From NCBI GenBank assembly GCA_028826165.1, contig JAPDFW010000114.1, positions 732,501 to 796,500 of the forward strand: a stretch of 64,000 nucleotides of DNA, in the 5' to 3' direction. This stretch comes from Anaeramoeba ignava. Lineage: Eukaryota > Metamonada > Anaeramoebidae. Shown here piece by piece: positions 33,716 to 46,414 of the stretch. The position numbers were made by a program, and so were the translations under genes. Position 1 is the stretch's first letter. The number at the start of each line of letters is the position of its first letter. The notes under the pieces were generated by a model. The model was not told the DNA's origin. It did not search any database and saw nothing but the letters and a program-made list of their open reading frames with translations.

Positions 33716-36700
33716 ATGGTTGATGTTAAAGAAGCTTTAAAAAGTTTAGAAAAAACCAAAGAATTTGTGAAAAAATATCAAGTTGATTATGCATTACATG
33801 TATATTAAAAAAAAAGACACAAAAAAACAATTTTTTTTATTTAAATTTAACAAATTATTTAAATAGAATGTAAATTAAGATTTTATTTTTTTAAATTTTT
33901 TAAATTTTTTTTTCCTCTTTTTTATTAATTGGATTTATTTTCTTTTTAGGATCCATCTCCTCTTTATCAAGCAATAAGCGATTCAGAAAATTATGGACAG
34001 AGAAAAGAAGTTATTAAATACCTTCTCAAGAAACATGCAAACATTAATTTTATACATGTATTAAAACAATTTTAAAAATAAGAAATCAATTAATTTTTAA
34101 CAAAATATTAACAAAATAAAAAAATTTATAATTTTAGCCCGATGTAGTTTTATTTAAATTTTTAAATAATTTTTAAAAGTGAATTGTTAATTGTTAATTT
34201 TTAATTCTTTTTCATTTACATTTTTTTAGTCTGTATTTTTGTTTAAATATAATCTTTTTTTTTTTTCATAATTTGATTAAAAAAAAATTCAAAATATCAA
34301 ATACATTCCATTTCATTTCATTTCATTTTATTAAAATAGAAAGATACACCTTTGCATTTAGCAGTTGAAGATCAAAATGAGGACTTGGTTGATTTACTTT
34401 TACAATACAGCCCAGATCCAGCTATTAAAAATGTATAAATTATTGAATTAAATTATTGAATTAAATTATTGAATTAAATTTTTGAATTAAATTTTTGAAT
34501 TAAATAGCAAGTAAAAATAAAATATAAAGTTAAATTCAAAGAAAATTCAAACAATTAATTATTTTGATATTAATTTTTATAGGATGGTCAAATTCCACTC
34601 CATTTAGCAGATGAAAATTATTCCATTTTCAAAAAATTAATAAGATATATGCTCAAAAAACACAAAGAGGCAATATACACTAAAGATGTATTTAATCAAC
34701 CAAAAATATTTGAAAAACAAATTTCAGTTTAATTGATAAATGAAAAAAAAATATTTTAGAATGTAAATTTTTTACTTAATTAACTAATTAATTAATAACT
34801 AAATTTTTTTTATATAAATTGAAATTATAGGATGTAAATTTTGTTTCAATTTAAAAAAACATTTTGATTTTAAATTCCTTTATACTTTAAATTGTTTTAG
34901 GATGAAACACCTTTTGATAATTTAGAAAAAAATAAGAAAAAAGAAATTGAAGAAATAATAAAACGTAAATTTATTCATTTCAATATCTAATTTTTTTCTA
35001 TTAAAAAGTAACTAAATTTTTATTTTATTTATTTAGAAGAGGAAAATAAATCAAAAGATAAAAAAAAAGATTCTGGAAACAAAAAATTTATTCCAACATC
35101 AATAACAGAATCAACAAAAGAATCAACAGAATCAACAACAGAATCAACAACAGAATCAACAACAGAATCAACATCAAGTGATACAGATCAAAAAGAAAAA
35201 GAAAAAGAAAAACAACAAAAAGAGAAAGAAAAACAAAAACATAATTCAAAACATCAATCAAAGCAGCAAACAAAAGATCAATCAAAACATCAATCAAAAG
35301 ATCAACCAAAACATCAATCAAAAGATCAATCAAAACATCAATCAAAACATCAATCAAAAGATCAATCAAAAGATCAATCAAAACATCAATCAAAAACAGA
35401 AAAAGAAAAAGCAAAACAAAAAGAAACAAAAGATTCAAAACATAACTCAAAAAATCAATCAAAAACAGAAAAAGAAAAAAAAGGAGTAAAAGAAAAGAAA
35501 ACAGATCCAAAAGATACAAAGAAATCAAAACATCAATCAAAGACAGAAAAAGAAAAGAAAGGAGTAAAAGATTCAAAACATAACTCAAAACATAAATCAA
35601 AAACAGAAAAAGAAAAGAAAAGAGATAAAAGATAAAAATAAATCAAAACATGAATCAAAAACAGAAAAAGAAAAGAAAGGAGTAAAAGATTCAAAACATG
35701 AATCAAAAAGTAAATCAAAAACAGAAAAAGAAAAGAAAACAGATCCAAAAGATAAAAAGAAATCAAAACATCAATCAAAAACAGAAAAAGAAAAAGCAAA
35801 ACAAAAAGAAACAAAGGATTCAAAACATAACTCAAAAATCAATCAAAAACAGAAAAAGAAAAAGCAAAACAAAAAGAAACAAAGGATTCAAAACATAACT
35901 CAAAAAATCAATCAAAAACAGAGAAAGAGAAAGAGAAAGAGAAAGAGAAAGAGAAAGAGAAAGAGAAAGAGAAAGAAAAACAGAAAGAGAAACAAAAATC
36001 AAACATAAAAGAAATTTCTGAATCAAGAAGTCGATTTGAAATTGTTACTCTTTCTGAAATCAACGAAAGAATAGAGCCAAATATTCCATATGAATATTTA
36101 GATTACGAAACAGAAAAAACAAATTTAAATGTCTTTTTTTATCTTTCACAAATGATTGAAACATCTAAATTTATTCAAAAAGGATTACTTTGGGATGAGA
36201 AAATCAAATTTGAAACAATCGTTAATGAATCAAATTGTTTTGAAGAAATTGTATTTCGTTCTGAACAAATATTAAATCAAAAAACAACAAAAAGCATGCA
36301 AATTAAGAATCTTCCTGAATACCAGAAAATTTCTCAACAAAACGAACTTATAATATCAATTCTGCAAGACATGTCTGAAGGAAATCACATTGATCCCACA
36401 AAAATTAACAGCATATCTTTCTCATTTTTGAACGAATTGAATGATTTAAAATGCGTAAGATCCTATTTTGATTTTTATAATCATTTCGAAGAATACAAAA
36501 AAATCGAAGAAAATTTCCGATCGATTTTGAACCAAGTTTTCCATTTTGGAAACAAAGAACAATTCAAAGATCGGTTATCCCTCAAAAAATTAATTTCGAA
36601 TCTTGCGCCTTTTAAAACAACTGTCCCAAATAAGAATGGGTTTGAAATTTACCCGATCGAAAATACTGCACAATCAATGATTGAAAATTTATTACCTCAT

Positions 36701-37849
36701 TTAATTCTCAATAATATTGGGATAATGCCGTTGTCTTTTTGTGTTGAAAACGAAAGCAAAATCAATCTTTATTTCCCAAAGAAATACATCACATTTGAAA
36801 AATACCTTGGAAAGAAACCCAGCGAAGAAAACATTATAGTTTTGATTCGACAAATTCTTCGTACAATGTGTTTCTTGCATTCGCATCAAGTCGAACTAAA
36901 AGAAATTTCCACAAAAAGTATTTTTGTTTCAGAAAATGAAGAAGAACTTCATGCCGTTTTTGAACCAAAAGCAATCAGTTTCAATATTTCCAAGAAAATC
37001 AACACTGAATACTATAATAATCTTGAAAAAAGTTTCCAGAATTTTTATTTCAAAGTTGCTCCTTTTTTACAATTCCCAAAATTCTCAATGGATAAAGAAG
37101 ATCCATTTTTCGGATATTTTTTACTTCAATCTTTTCTTATAAAACCAAAAAAATTTTCGTTTCCAGATTATTTTAAAAAATCATCCCGTATTTTTGAAGT
37201 TCCAAAAATGGAGCCAATCAATCAAGATTCAAAAGAAATTAAAAAATTTGTTCCACAAAAAGAAAAAGATAAATTTGCCATTCAAAAAATTCAAAAAATT
37301 ATTGATGTTGGTGATTTTATTGATTATGAGCTTCGAAAAAAGCAAATGAACAAAAAATTCAAATCAAAATCTAAATCAAAATCTAAATCAAACTCAAAAC
37401 TCAAATCAATATCAAGAAGTGTTTTATCAAGTCAATTTGTTATTGACAAAACACAAAATGAAGTTTATTTGTTTTCTCCAAGTCGATTTAGTCCAAAATT
37501 CCCATTTCCGTTTTTAATGGATTCGGATCGTCTTTTTTTCACTGATTTTGAAACAGCTGATTATTTTAATCTTGGCAAAATTCCCAAAGTTCAAAACGAA
37601 AAAAATCCTCAAAAAGATCCAATTTATACTATATTTATTTATCAAGTTAATTTAGCTAAAATTTTAACTCTTCAAGAAAATCAAAGTGAAATTTTGAAAA
37701 AACCTATTAATTGGGATGAAAAAAAATGCAATTCAATACAAACAAGTATTGGTTTGGATTCTAAATCAAAATCTCACGTATTTTATGTTCCTGATTCTTC
37801 TCATTCTTATCGAATTTATGAAATGGAATATTCAAGAAAAGAAAATTAA
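33716..37849 (+). CDS. Ankyrin - low-complexity - pseudokinase-like - PARP-like protein with 3-nt exons
   Basis: N-terminal ankyrin repeats are spread over exons 33716-33799, 33950-34057, 34340-34432, 34583-34687 and 34901-34964, with the rest from 35037. Tiny exons (see separate entry) lie between them. A Lys-Glu/Ser-Lys-His-Gln repeat spans about 35180-36000. After it comes an intact 565-residue block. Its middle resembles a kinase C-lobe start (ILRTMCFLHSHQ then LKEISTKSIFVS), but the catalytic His-Arg-Asp is gone, so it is a pseudokinase at best. The C-terminus (LFSPSR, DSDRLFFTDFETADYF, IYTIFIYQVNLAKI, HVFYVPDSSHSYRIYEMEY) follows the order of PARP catalytic-domain strands without the active-site His-Gly. 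The PARP and kinase readings are tentative. The frame slips near 35634 and 35836 in A runs. Confidence 0.55.
33800..34900 (+). other. Cluster of 3- and 6-nt microexons between ankyrin exons
   Basis: Candidate microexons: AAT 33867-33869, CCCGAT 34138-34143, TCT 34230-34232, CAA 34508-34510, AAT 34760-34762, GAT 34831-34833. Each is preceded by a T/A-rich tag and followed by gta or gtn. The introns so defined are 67, 80, 80, 86, 107, 75, 72, 72, 68 and 67 nt, the normal short-intron size of this window. All are phase 0. With them the repeat loops read KNQDGQIPLHLA and KDNDDETPFDN, restoring 33-residue spacing; without them each loop is one or two residues short. Confidence 0.65.
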
Positions 37850-38035
37850 TTAATTAATTAATTAATTAAAACAACAATTTTTCTCCATTTTTTTTTTTCT
37901 TCTTTTTTTTTTTTAATAAAAAAAATTTTTTTTAATTTTTTTCTTTTTCATTTTTTTTCATTTTTTTTTTTTAAATTTAAAAAAATTTTTTTTCAATTTA
38001 TTTTAAAAAAAAAAAAACACACACAATAAAAAGAA
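37850..38035. promoter_or_regulatory. Upstream region of eIF4G
   Basis: 186 bp between two plus-strand genes. It contains taatt tetrad repeats after the stop, then a T-rich block with tttttcattttttttcattttt at about 37942-37967, and an A-rich run with an acacac tract right before the ATG. Confidence 0.45.
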
Positions 38036-41000
38036 ATGAGTGATAATAGACAAAAATTTTCACAAAATTCAAATAGAAGTCGAGGAAATTATCCAAAAAA
38101 ACCTTATAATAAATTTAATCAAAATTATCAAAATTATCCAAATCAAAATTATCCAAATCAAAATTATCCAAATCAAAATTATCCAAATTATCAATATTAT
38201 CCAAATCAAAATCAATATTATCCAAATCAAAATCAAAATTATCCATATTATCAACAACCATATATTCAACCAACATATACAAATCCAAATCCAAATACAT
38301 TTCAAAATATAAATATAAATATAAATTCAAATTCAAATCCAAATCCAAATCCAATTCAAAATCAAAATGTTGGAGATACAACTCAAACACAAATTCCAGT
38401 TATAATCAATCGACAAAAAGCAAAAGTCAATGTTGACAATAAACAAGAAATAAAACAAGAAAATAAAGATGAAATTAAAGATGAAATAAAACAAGAAATA
38501 AAACAAGAAAATAAAGATGAAATTAAACAAGAAATTAAAGATGGAAATAAAGATGAAAATAAAGATGAAAATAAAGATGAAAATAAAGATGAAATTAAAC
38601 AAGAAAATAAAGATGAAATTAAACAAGAAAATAAAGATGAAATTAAACAAGAAAATAAAGATGAAATTAAACAAGAAAATAAAGATGAAATTAAAGATGA
38701 AAATAAAGATGAAAATAAAGATGAAATTAAACAAGAAATTAAAGATGAAATTAAACAAGAAAATAAAGATGAAATTAAAGATGAAATTAAAGATGAAAAT
38801 AAAGATGAAATTAAAGATGAAAATAAAGATGAAATTAAACAAGAAATTAAAGATGAAAATAAACAAGAAATTAAAGATGAAAATAAAGATGAAATTAAAC
38901 AAGAAATTAAAGATGAAATTAAACAAGAAATTAAAGATGAAATTAAAGATGAAATTAAAGATGAAAATAATGATGAAAATAAAAATGAAAATAAAAGAAA
39001 TTAAAGATGAAAATAAAAATGAAATTAAAGATGAAAATAAAGATGAAATTAAAGATGAAAATAAAGATGAAATTAAAGATGAAAATAAAGATGAAATTAA
39101 AGATGAAAATAAAGATGAAATTAAACAAGAAATTAAAGATGAAAATAAACAAGAAATTAAAGATGAAAATAAAGATGAAAATGAAGAAAAAAAAAATCCA
39201 ATTAAGAAAATTCGATATTCAAGAGAACAATTAGAACAAATGAGAGGTAATCAATCACCAGTTATTCAACATATTCCTAGAGGTATAGAGAAACTCATTG
39301 ATTTTAAAGTTGTTCTTAAAGCAAACAACCCTTGGAAATCGAATCCAGATGATGAATTTGATTATGAAAAAGAAAATGATATTGAAGCAAAAATTATGGA
39401 ATTTAGATCGTAAATAAATTCAAAAATAAATTCAAAAATATTTAAATTCAAAAATATTTAAATTCAAAAAATATTTAAATTAAAAAATATTTAAATTCAA
39501 AAATAATTAAATTCAAAAATAATTAAATTCAAAAATAATTAAATTCAAAATAATTAAATTCAAAAATAAATTCAAAAATAATTAAATTCAAAAATAAATT
39601 CAAAAATAATTAAATTCTAAATATTTAAATTCAAAAATAATTAAATTCAAAAATATTTAAATTCAAAAATAATTAAATTCAAAAATAAATTCAAAAATAT
39701 TTAAATTCAAAAATAAATTCAAAAATAAATTCAATAATAAATTCAAAAATAAATTCAAAAATATTTAAATTCAAAATTAAATTCAAAATAATTAAATTAA
39801 AAAATAAATCAAAAATAATTAAATTCAAAAATAATAAATTCAAAAATAATTAAATTAAAAATAATTTGAATTAAAAAATTTAGATTGCTAAATAAATTAG
39901 CTCGCCAAAATTTTCAAAAAATCTTAAACTCTTTTCTTGATATTCCGATTGAAAATTTACAAGAATTAAACAGAGTGATTGATTTATTTTTCCAAAAAGC
40001 AATTGAAGAAGAATTCTATTCTGATCTTTATTCAGATTTTGCATCAAGTTTGAATCAAAATTACAAATTAGCATTTCAAGATCCAAAAAAAAAAGATAAC
40101 AAAACAAATTTCAAAAAACAATTACTTCGAAAATGTCAATCTTTATATAAAAAATCAGTAAATTCATTCAAAAAAGATGATTCTGATTTAACAGATGAAA
40201 AAAAGAAAAAAATAAGAAGAGAAGCTCTTGGAAATGCAAAATTTATTGGAGAACTTTATCGAAATGAACTTATAAAATCAAACATTATGTACAAATGTTT
40301 GGATGAACTTTTTCAAGATGTTCAAGATGATTCTATTGAAACTGCTTGTAAATTATTAATTACTGTTGGTTCGAAATTGTTAAGAGATGCTCAAAAAGAA
40401 TTAGCAAAAAATAAAGGAATTAGGGAAAAAAAAAAACCTAAAAGTGTTTATAAATATAACTTAACAGTTGAAAGTTTATCTAAATCTAAAAAATTAACAC
40501 CAAGAATTAAATTTAAACTGATGGTATTTTATCCAAATATTAAAATTAAAATTAAATTTAAAATTAAAATTAAAATTAAAATTAAAATTAAAATTAAAAT
40601 TAAAATTAAAATTAAAATTAAAATTATAACTAAATTTAAAATTAAAATTAAAATTAAAATTAAAATTAAAATTAAAATTAAAATTAAAATTAAAATTAAA
40701 ATTAAAATTAAAATTAAAATTAAAATTAAAATTAAAATTAAAATTAAAATTAAAATTAAATTTAAAATTAAAATCAAAATTAAAATTACATTTAAAATTA
40801 AAATTAAAATTAAATTTAAAATTAAAATTATAGGATGTAAAAGATTTATTTAATGGTGAATGGAAACAACCAACTAAACTTAATCAATCAACTCCAAATT
40901 TACGTCTATGGAAACGTCCAACAAAACAAAGTATAAAATTCAAACTTATTTATGAAAAAAATAACAAAAATTTTAATTGTTTATTATTTTTTTAATTTGT

Positions 41001-41859
41001 TTAGAACCTGAAGTATTTCAACAACAATCACAAACAGAGTAAAAATTAAAATTAAAATTAAATTTAAAATTAAAATTAAAAATTAAAAATTAAAATTAAA
41101 ATTAAAATTAAAATTAAAATTAAAATTAAAATTAAAATTAAATATTAAAATTTAAATTTAAATTTAAAATTAAAATTAAAATTAAAATTAAAATTAAAAT
41201 TAAAATTAAAATTAAAATTTAAATTAAAATTAAAATTAAATTTAAAATTAAATTTAAAATTAAAATTAAAATTTAAATTAAAATTAAAATTAAAATTAAA
41301 ATTAAATTTAAAATTAAATTTAAAATTAAAATTAAAATCAAAATTAAAATTAAAATTAAAATTAAAATTAAAAAAAAATAGTCAAGAAATGAGAGAACTC
41401 ATTTCGAATTTCAAAGAAAAAGATCGTTCATTAATCTCCAATTTTCCAAACATAATTCAAAAACTTACATTTCCACGAATTTTTTGTTCATTTTGTGAAT
41501 GTATTTTTGATTCTAAAGAAGTTGGTGAATTAATAGATTTTTATTTTGAATTAATTTCTGAATCAAAAGAAATTATAAAACAAACATCAAATCAAGCAAT
41601 TCAAGATCAATCAAAAAATTTGAAAAATTTAATAATTGATTCACCAAAAGCACATGAATGGTTTGCAGATATTATTAGAGACATGATTTTGGAAGAATTT
41701 GTTGAAGCATCAATTATTTCTGAAATTTTGAAAATTTTTGATTCATCAAAAATTCTCGAAACAAAAATTCCATCTTTTATTGAAATTTTATTAGATATAG
41801 AAGAAAAGGAAAAACAAGATCTTTTCAATTCTTGTATTCCTGATAAATTCAAAAATTAA
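38036..41859 (+). CDS. Translation initiation factor eIF4G
   Basis: Exons 38036-39409, 39884-40523, 40833-40930, 41005-41038 and 41382-41859, giving about 870 aa. The N-terminus is Asn/Tyr/Pro/Gln-rich (NYPNQNYPNQ repeats), followed by a long Lys-Asp-Glu/Lys-Gln-Glu array. KIRYSREQLEQMRG is a good eIF4E-binding motif (YxxxxL). MIF4G starts at SLLNKLARQNFQKILN and runs through VIDLFFQKAIEE and LLRKCQSLYKKS to LTPRIKFKLMDVKDLFNGEW, the normal end of the domain. The last exon is helical with a LDSPKAHEWF-like MA3 start (DSPKAHEWFADIIRDM). eIF4G bridges cap-binding eIF4E and eIF4A. The frame slips once in an A run near 38995 (AAT-AAAA-GAA), inside the repeat. Splice joins elsewhere restore conserved residues. 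Confidence 0.85.
39410..39883 (+). repeat. Repeat intron of eIF4G (aaaattcaaaaatattt)
   Basis: 474 nt of ttcaaaaataaa/ttcaaaaatattta units, phase 2, just before the MIF4G domain. Further eIF4G introns at 40524-40832 and 41039-41381 are near-pure attaaa hexamers. Confidence 0.75.
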
Positions 41860-43097
41860 TTCAATTTAAAAATTAAAATCAATTTAAAAATCAATTTAAA
41901 AATTAAAATCAATTTAAAAATCAATTTAAAAATTAAAATCAATTAAAATCAATTTAAAAATTAAAATTAATTTAAAAATTAAAATCAATTTAAAAATCAA
42001 TTTAAAAATTAAAATCAATTTAAAAATTAAAATCAATTTAAAAATTAAAATCAATTCAAAAATTAAATTCAATTTAAAAATTAAAATCAATTTAAAAATT
42101 AAAATCAATTTAAAAATTAAAATCAATTTAAAAATTAAAATCAATTTAAAAATTAAATTCAATTCAAAAATTAAAATCAATTTAAAAATTAAAATCAATT
42201 TAAAAATTAATTTAAAAATTAAAATCAATTTAAAAATTAAATTCAATTTAAAAATTAAAATCAATTTAAATTAAATCAATTTAAAAATTAAAATCAATTT
42301 AAATTAAATCAATTTAAATTCAATTCAATTTAAAAATCAATTTAAAACCAAATCAAAAAATTAAATTCAATTTAAAAATTAAATTCAATTTAAAAATTCA
42401 ATTCAATTTAAAAATTAAAATCAATTTAAAAATCAAATTCAATTTAAAAATTAAAATCAATTTAAAAATTAAAATCAATTTAAAAATTAAAATCAATTTA
42501 AAAATTAAAATCAATTTAAAAATTAAAATCAATTTAAAAATTAAAATTAATTTAAAAATTAAAACCAATTTAAATTCAATTCAATTCAATTCAATTTAAA
42601 TTCAATTCAATTTAAAAATCAATTTAAAAATCAAAATTGAAATTTAAATTTGATAATCTTTTGATCAAGTTTTTCCCTTTTAATTTCCTTTTTAATTCCC
42701 ATTTTTCTTTTCACCTTTTTTTTAATTTTTCAATTCTTTTTTGCTTTTTTTTCTTTTCAAATTTCTGATTTAATCCAAAATAAAAAAATTAAATAAAAAA
42801 AAAATAAGAAAAGAATTATTTTTTATTTCTCTTTTATTAAATTAAAAGCAAATAAAACAAAAAGAAGAAAAAGAATAAAAATGATCAATAAAGAAATAAA
42901 TAAATAAACAAATAAATAAATAAGAAAAATGTTCCACGTTTTTTTAAATTTTAAATTAAAAAATAAATAAAAAAACAAGAAACAAAATTAAAATTTAAAT
43001 TTAATTTTTTTTTTAATTTTAATTTTTTCACTTTTTTATTTTCCAATTTTATCTTTTTTTATCTTTTTTTATCTTTTTTTATTTTTTAAAAAAAAAA
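41860..43097. repeat. Intergenic aatttaaaaattaaaatc repeat and promoter of the BAR-like gene
   Basis: 41860-42640 is a tandem array of about 17-18-mers (aatttaaaaattaaaatc). 42650-43097 is unique A/T sequence, ending in four copies of tttttatctttt and a polyA before the ATG at 43098. No coding frame is supported. Confidence 0.65.
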
Positions 43098-45964
43098 ATG
43101 CAAATTGATTTTGAAACCCTAAAAAATATCAAGTCACCAAATGAACTCAAATTATTTTCAGTAAAATATTAAAATTAAAATAAAAATAATAATAAACAAA
43201 AATTAAAAAAACCAAATTTAACGAAATTTAAACAATTAAAAAAAAAATTTTCCAACTCATAAAATCATTTCATCAAAAAAATTAAAATTAAAAATTAAAA
43301 ATTAAATTGAAAAAAGAATGATCTAAATCATTCAATCCAAATCTTACATACAATAACAAAACATAATGGAAAACTTGTTAAATATGCAGATTCTTGGTCA
43401 AATTCTCAAACTGAAGGTTCTCTTTATCATTTTATGTAAGTTAATTAAATTAAAATTTTATTTTAAAAAAAAAAAAAGAAAAAACAAATTCATTTTTTTT
43501 CATTTTTTAATAATAAAAAGTTCACAAGTAATTCTTCAGATAAATAGTCAAAATGAAAGAACAGCAACACTTATTAATGCATTTACTGGATTTTCACAAA
43601 CAATACAGTAAAAATTAAAATTATAATTAAAAATTAAAATTAAAATTAAAATTAAAATTAAAATTCATTTATAATTAAAATTCATTTATAAAATTAAAAT
43701 TCATTTATAAAATTAAAATTAAAATTAAAATTAAAATTAAAATTCATTTATAAAATTCATTTATAAAATTAAAATTCATTTATAAAATTAAAATTAAAAT
43801 TAAAATTAAAATTAAAATTAAAATTAAAATTAAAATTAAAATTAAAATTAAAATTAAAATTAAAATTAAAATTAAAATTAAAATTAAAATTAAAATTAAA
43901 ATTAAAATTAAAATTAAAATTAAAATTAAAATTAAAATTAAAATTAAAATTAAAATTAAAATTAAAATTAAAATTAAAATTAAAAATTAAAATTAAAATT
44001 AAAATAAAAATTAAAAATAAAATTAAAATTCATTTATAAAATTAAAATTAAAATTAAAATTAAAATTAAAATTAAAATTAAAATTAAAATTAAAATTAAA
44101 ATTAAAATTAAAATTTAAAATTAAAATTAAAATTTAAAATTAAAATTAAAATCAAAATTCATTTATAAAATTAAAATTAAAATTAAAATTAAAATTCATT
44201 TATAAAATTAAAATTAAAATTAAAATTAAAATTCATTTATAAAATTAAAATTAAAATTAAAATTAAAATTAAAATCAAATTAAAATTAAAATTCATTTAT
44301 AAAATTAAATTTAAAATTAAAATCAAAATTAAAATTAAAATTAAAATTAAAATTAAAATTAAAATTAAAATTAAAATTAAAATTAAAATTAAAATTAAAA
44401 TTAAAATTAAAATTCATTTATAAAATTAAAATTAAAATTAAAATCAAAATTAAAATTTAAATTAAAATCAAAATCAAAATTAAGAAATGTATTGTTAAAA
44501 TATCAAAAATATGAAGAAGTTAGCACAAAAGTAAGATCAATTGAAGAAGAATTAAAAACAGAAAGACGAAGATCATCAATATCACAAGAATCACAAAAAA
44601 GAGCACAAAAAAAAGGAAATCAATTAAGAGTCAGTATATCACAAACAGAGATTCAAGAATCAACTGGGAAAATAGAACAATTAGTAAAGGATTTAGAGAA
44701 AGAAACAGAAAAACAAGTTAAACTAGGAAAACAATTCAAAAGTTATTATTTAATGACAATAAGAAAAGCACTTATTTTATTAACAAAAAATCAAATTGAA
44801 TATTTTCGAAACAGAATTGATGATTTAAAAAAGCAAGCCATTGCCGTTGATAATTTACCTGATGAAATACAAATTGGAGATTCTCAAATTGATACAAAAA
44901 TGAATAAAAAAACGAATAAAAAAATGAATAAAAAAACGAATAAAAAAATGAATAAAAAAATGAATACAAAAATGAATAAAAAAATGAATACAAAAATTGA
45001 TAAAAAAAACAATCAAAAAACGAATAAAGAAATTGTCAAAAAACTTGATGACAGTTTGAATTCAATTAATACAGGTTTCAAAAATCTTAATCAATCAACC
45101 AAACACAGACTTGAAAAAGATCGTTTTCCTGGTTGTAAAGTACTAAAAATGAAAAGGCTTCAAGAAAATCAAAAATTAAATCAAATTTCAACTCAATTCC
45201 AAACTTCAAATAATTTAAATCAAAATCAAACAAAGAATGAAATTCAAAAAAAGAATCAAAATGAAAATCAAATCAAAAAAAAGAATGAAAATGAAACTCC
45301 AAAAAAAGTCGATGAAAAAAAGAAACAAAATCCAAATCAAATTAAAAGTCAAACCAAAAAAAAGAAACAAAATCAAAATCAAGCTCAAACTCCAAAAAAA
45401 GTAAATGAAAAAAAGAATGAAAATGAAACTCCAAAAAAAGTAAATGAAACTAAAAAAAAGGATGAAATTACAAATCAAATTAAAAATGAAATTAAAAAAA
45501 AGAAACAAAATCAAAATCAAGCTCAAACTCCAAAAAAAGTAAATGAAAAAAAGAATCAAAATCAAATTAAAAATGATACTAAAAATGAAACTAAAAATGA
45601 TACTAAAAATGAAACTAAAAATGAAACTAAAAATGAAACTAAAAATGAAACTAAAAATGAAACTAAAAATGAAACTCAAACTCCAAAAAAAGTAAATCAA
45701 AAAAAGAATAAAAAGATTCAAATCCAAACTCCAAAAACAGTAAATGAAAAAAAGAATGAAAAAATTCCAAATGAAATCCAAATTCAAATCAGAAATAAAT
45801 ACAAAAGTTTATCTCAACAAGAAATTAAAAGAAAATTTCAAAACAGAAAAAGTCAACCAATTTTTAATAAAAATAATACAAACAAAGTTGAAAGCAAAAC
45901 TCTTGATAATAAAGAAATGAAATCAGAAATTGAAAGCAAAGCGAATCCCAAATCCAAAATTTGA
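43098..45964 (+). CDS. Coiled-coil, possibly BAR-domain protein with Lys-Asn-rich tail
   Basis: Exons 43098-43160, 43317-43435, 43521-43607 and 44485-45964 total 1749 nt, giving 582 aa. Residues about 1-215 are helical and arranged like a BAR domain of the FAM92/CIBAR kind: KLVKYADSWS, an early helix pair, QTIQNVLLKYQKYEEV, a long charged helix, then KSYYLMTIRKALILLTKNQI and EYFRNRIDDLKKQA. The rest is a low-complexity basic tail (Met-Asn-Lys-Lys, Asn-Glu-Thr-Lys and Thr-Pro-Lys-Lys-Val-Asn repeats) to the stop. BAR domains bind and bend membranes. The assignment rests on helix pattern only; a plain coiled-coil protein is possible. The splice joins at 43160/43317, 43435/43521 and 43607/44485 all keep frame. 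Confidence 0.5.
43608..44484 (+). repeat. 877-nt attaaa intron with cattta interruptions
   Basis: Nearly perfect attaaa hexamers, broken at intervals by attcatttataaa. Donor gtaaaa, acceptor attaag, phase 2. Confidence 0.75.
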
Positions 45965-46414
45965 ATTGAATTAAAATTAAATTAAATTATTTTTGAATTG
46001 AATTAAAATTTGAATTGAATTGAATTAAATTGAATTAAAATTGAATTAAATTGAATTGAATTATTTTTGGAATTAAAATTAAATTGAATTAAAATTTGAA
46101 TTGAATTAAAATTGAATCGAATTGAATTATTTTGAAATTAAATTGAATTATTTTTGAAATTAAAATTTGAATCGAATTAAGATTATTTTGAAATTGAATT
46201 GAATTGAATTGAATTGAATTAAAATTTGAATCGAATTAAGATTATTTTGAAATTGAATTGATTATTTAATCCAAATCAAAAAATAAAAGAAAAAACAAAA
46301 CAAAATTATTTCAAATTTTTTTTTATTCAAAAAAGAATTTTAAAGAAAAAAGAAAAAGAAAAAATTTAAAAAAAAAAACGTCAAAGAAATAAGAGAAAAA
46401 AAAAGAAGAAATTG
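45965..46414. repeat. Convergent spacer with gaattaaaatt repeat
   Basis: 450 bp between the BAR-like (+) and TRAPPC6 (-) stops. 45965-46265 consists of ttgaattgaattaaaa units; the rest is A-rich. No coding frame is supported. Confidence 0.6.

Noticed and set aside
38333-39234. Phe-Ile-rich or Lys-Met-rich proteins overlapping eIF4G
   Set aside because: Other-frame shadows of the Lys-Asp-Glu repeat of eIF4G.
44772-44993. Tyr-Ser-Phe-rich membrane protein on the minus strand
   Set aside because: Antisense of the Met-Asn-Lys-Lys repeat of the BAR-like gene.
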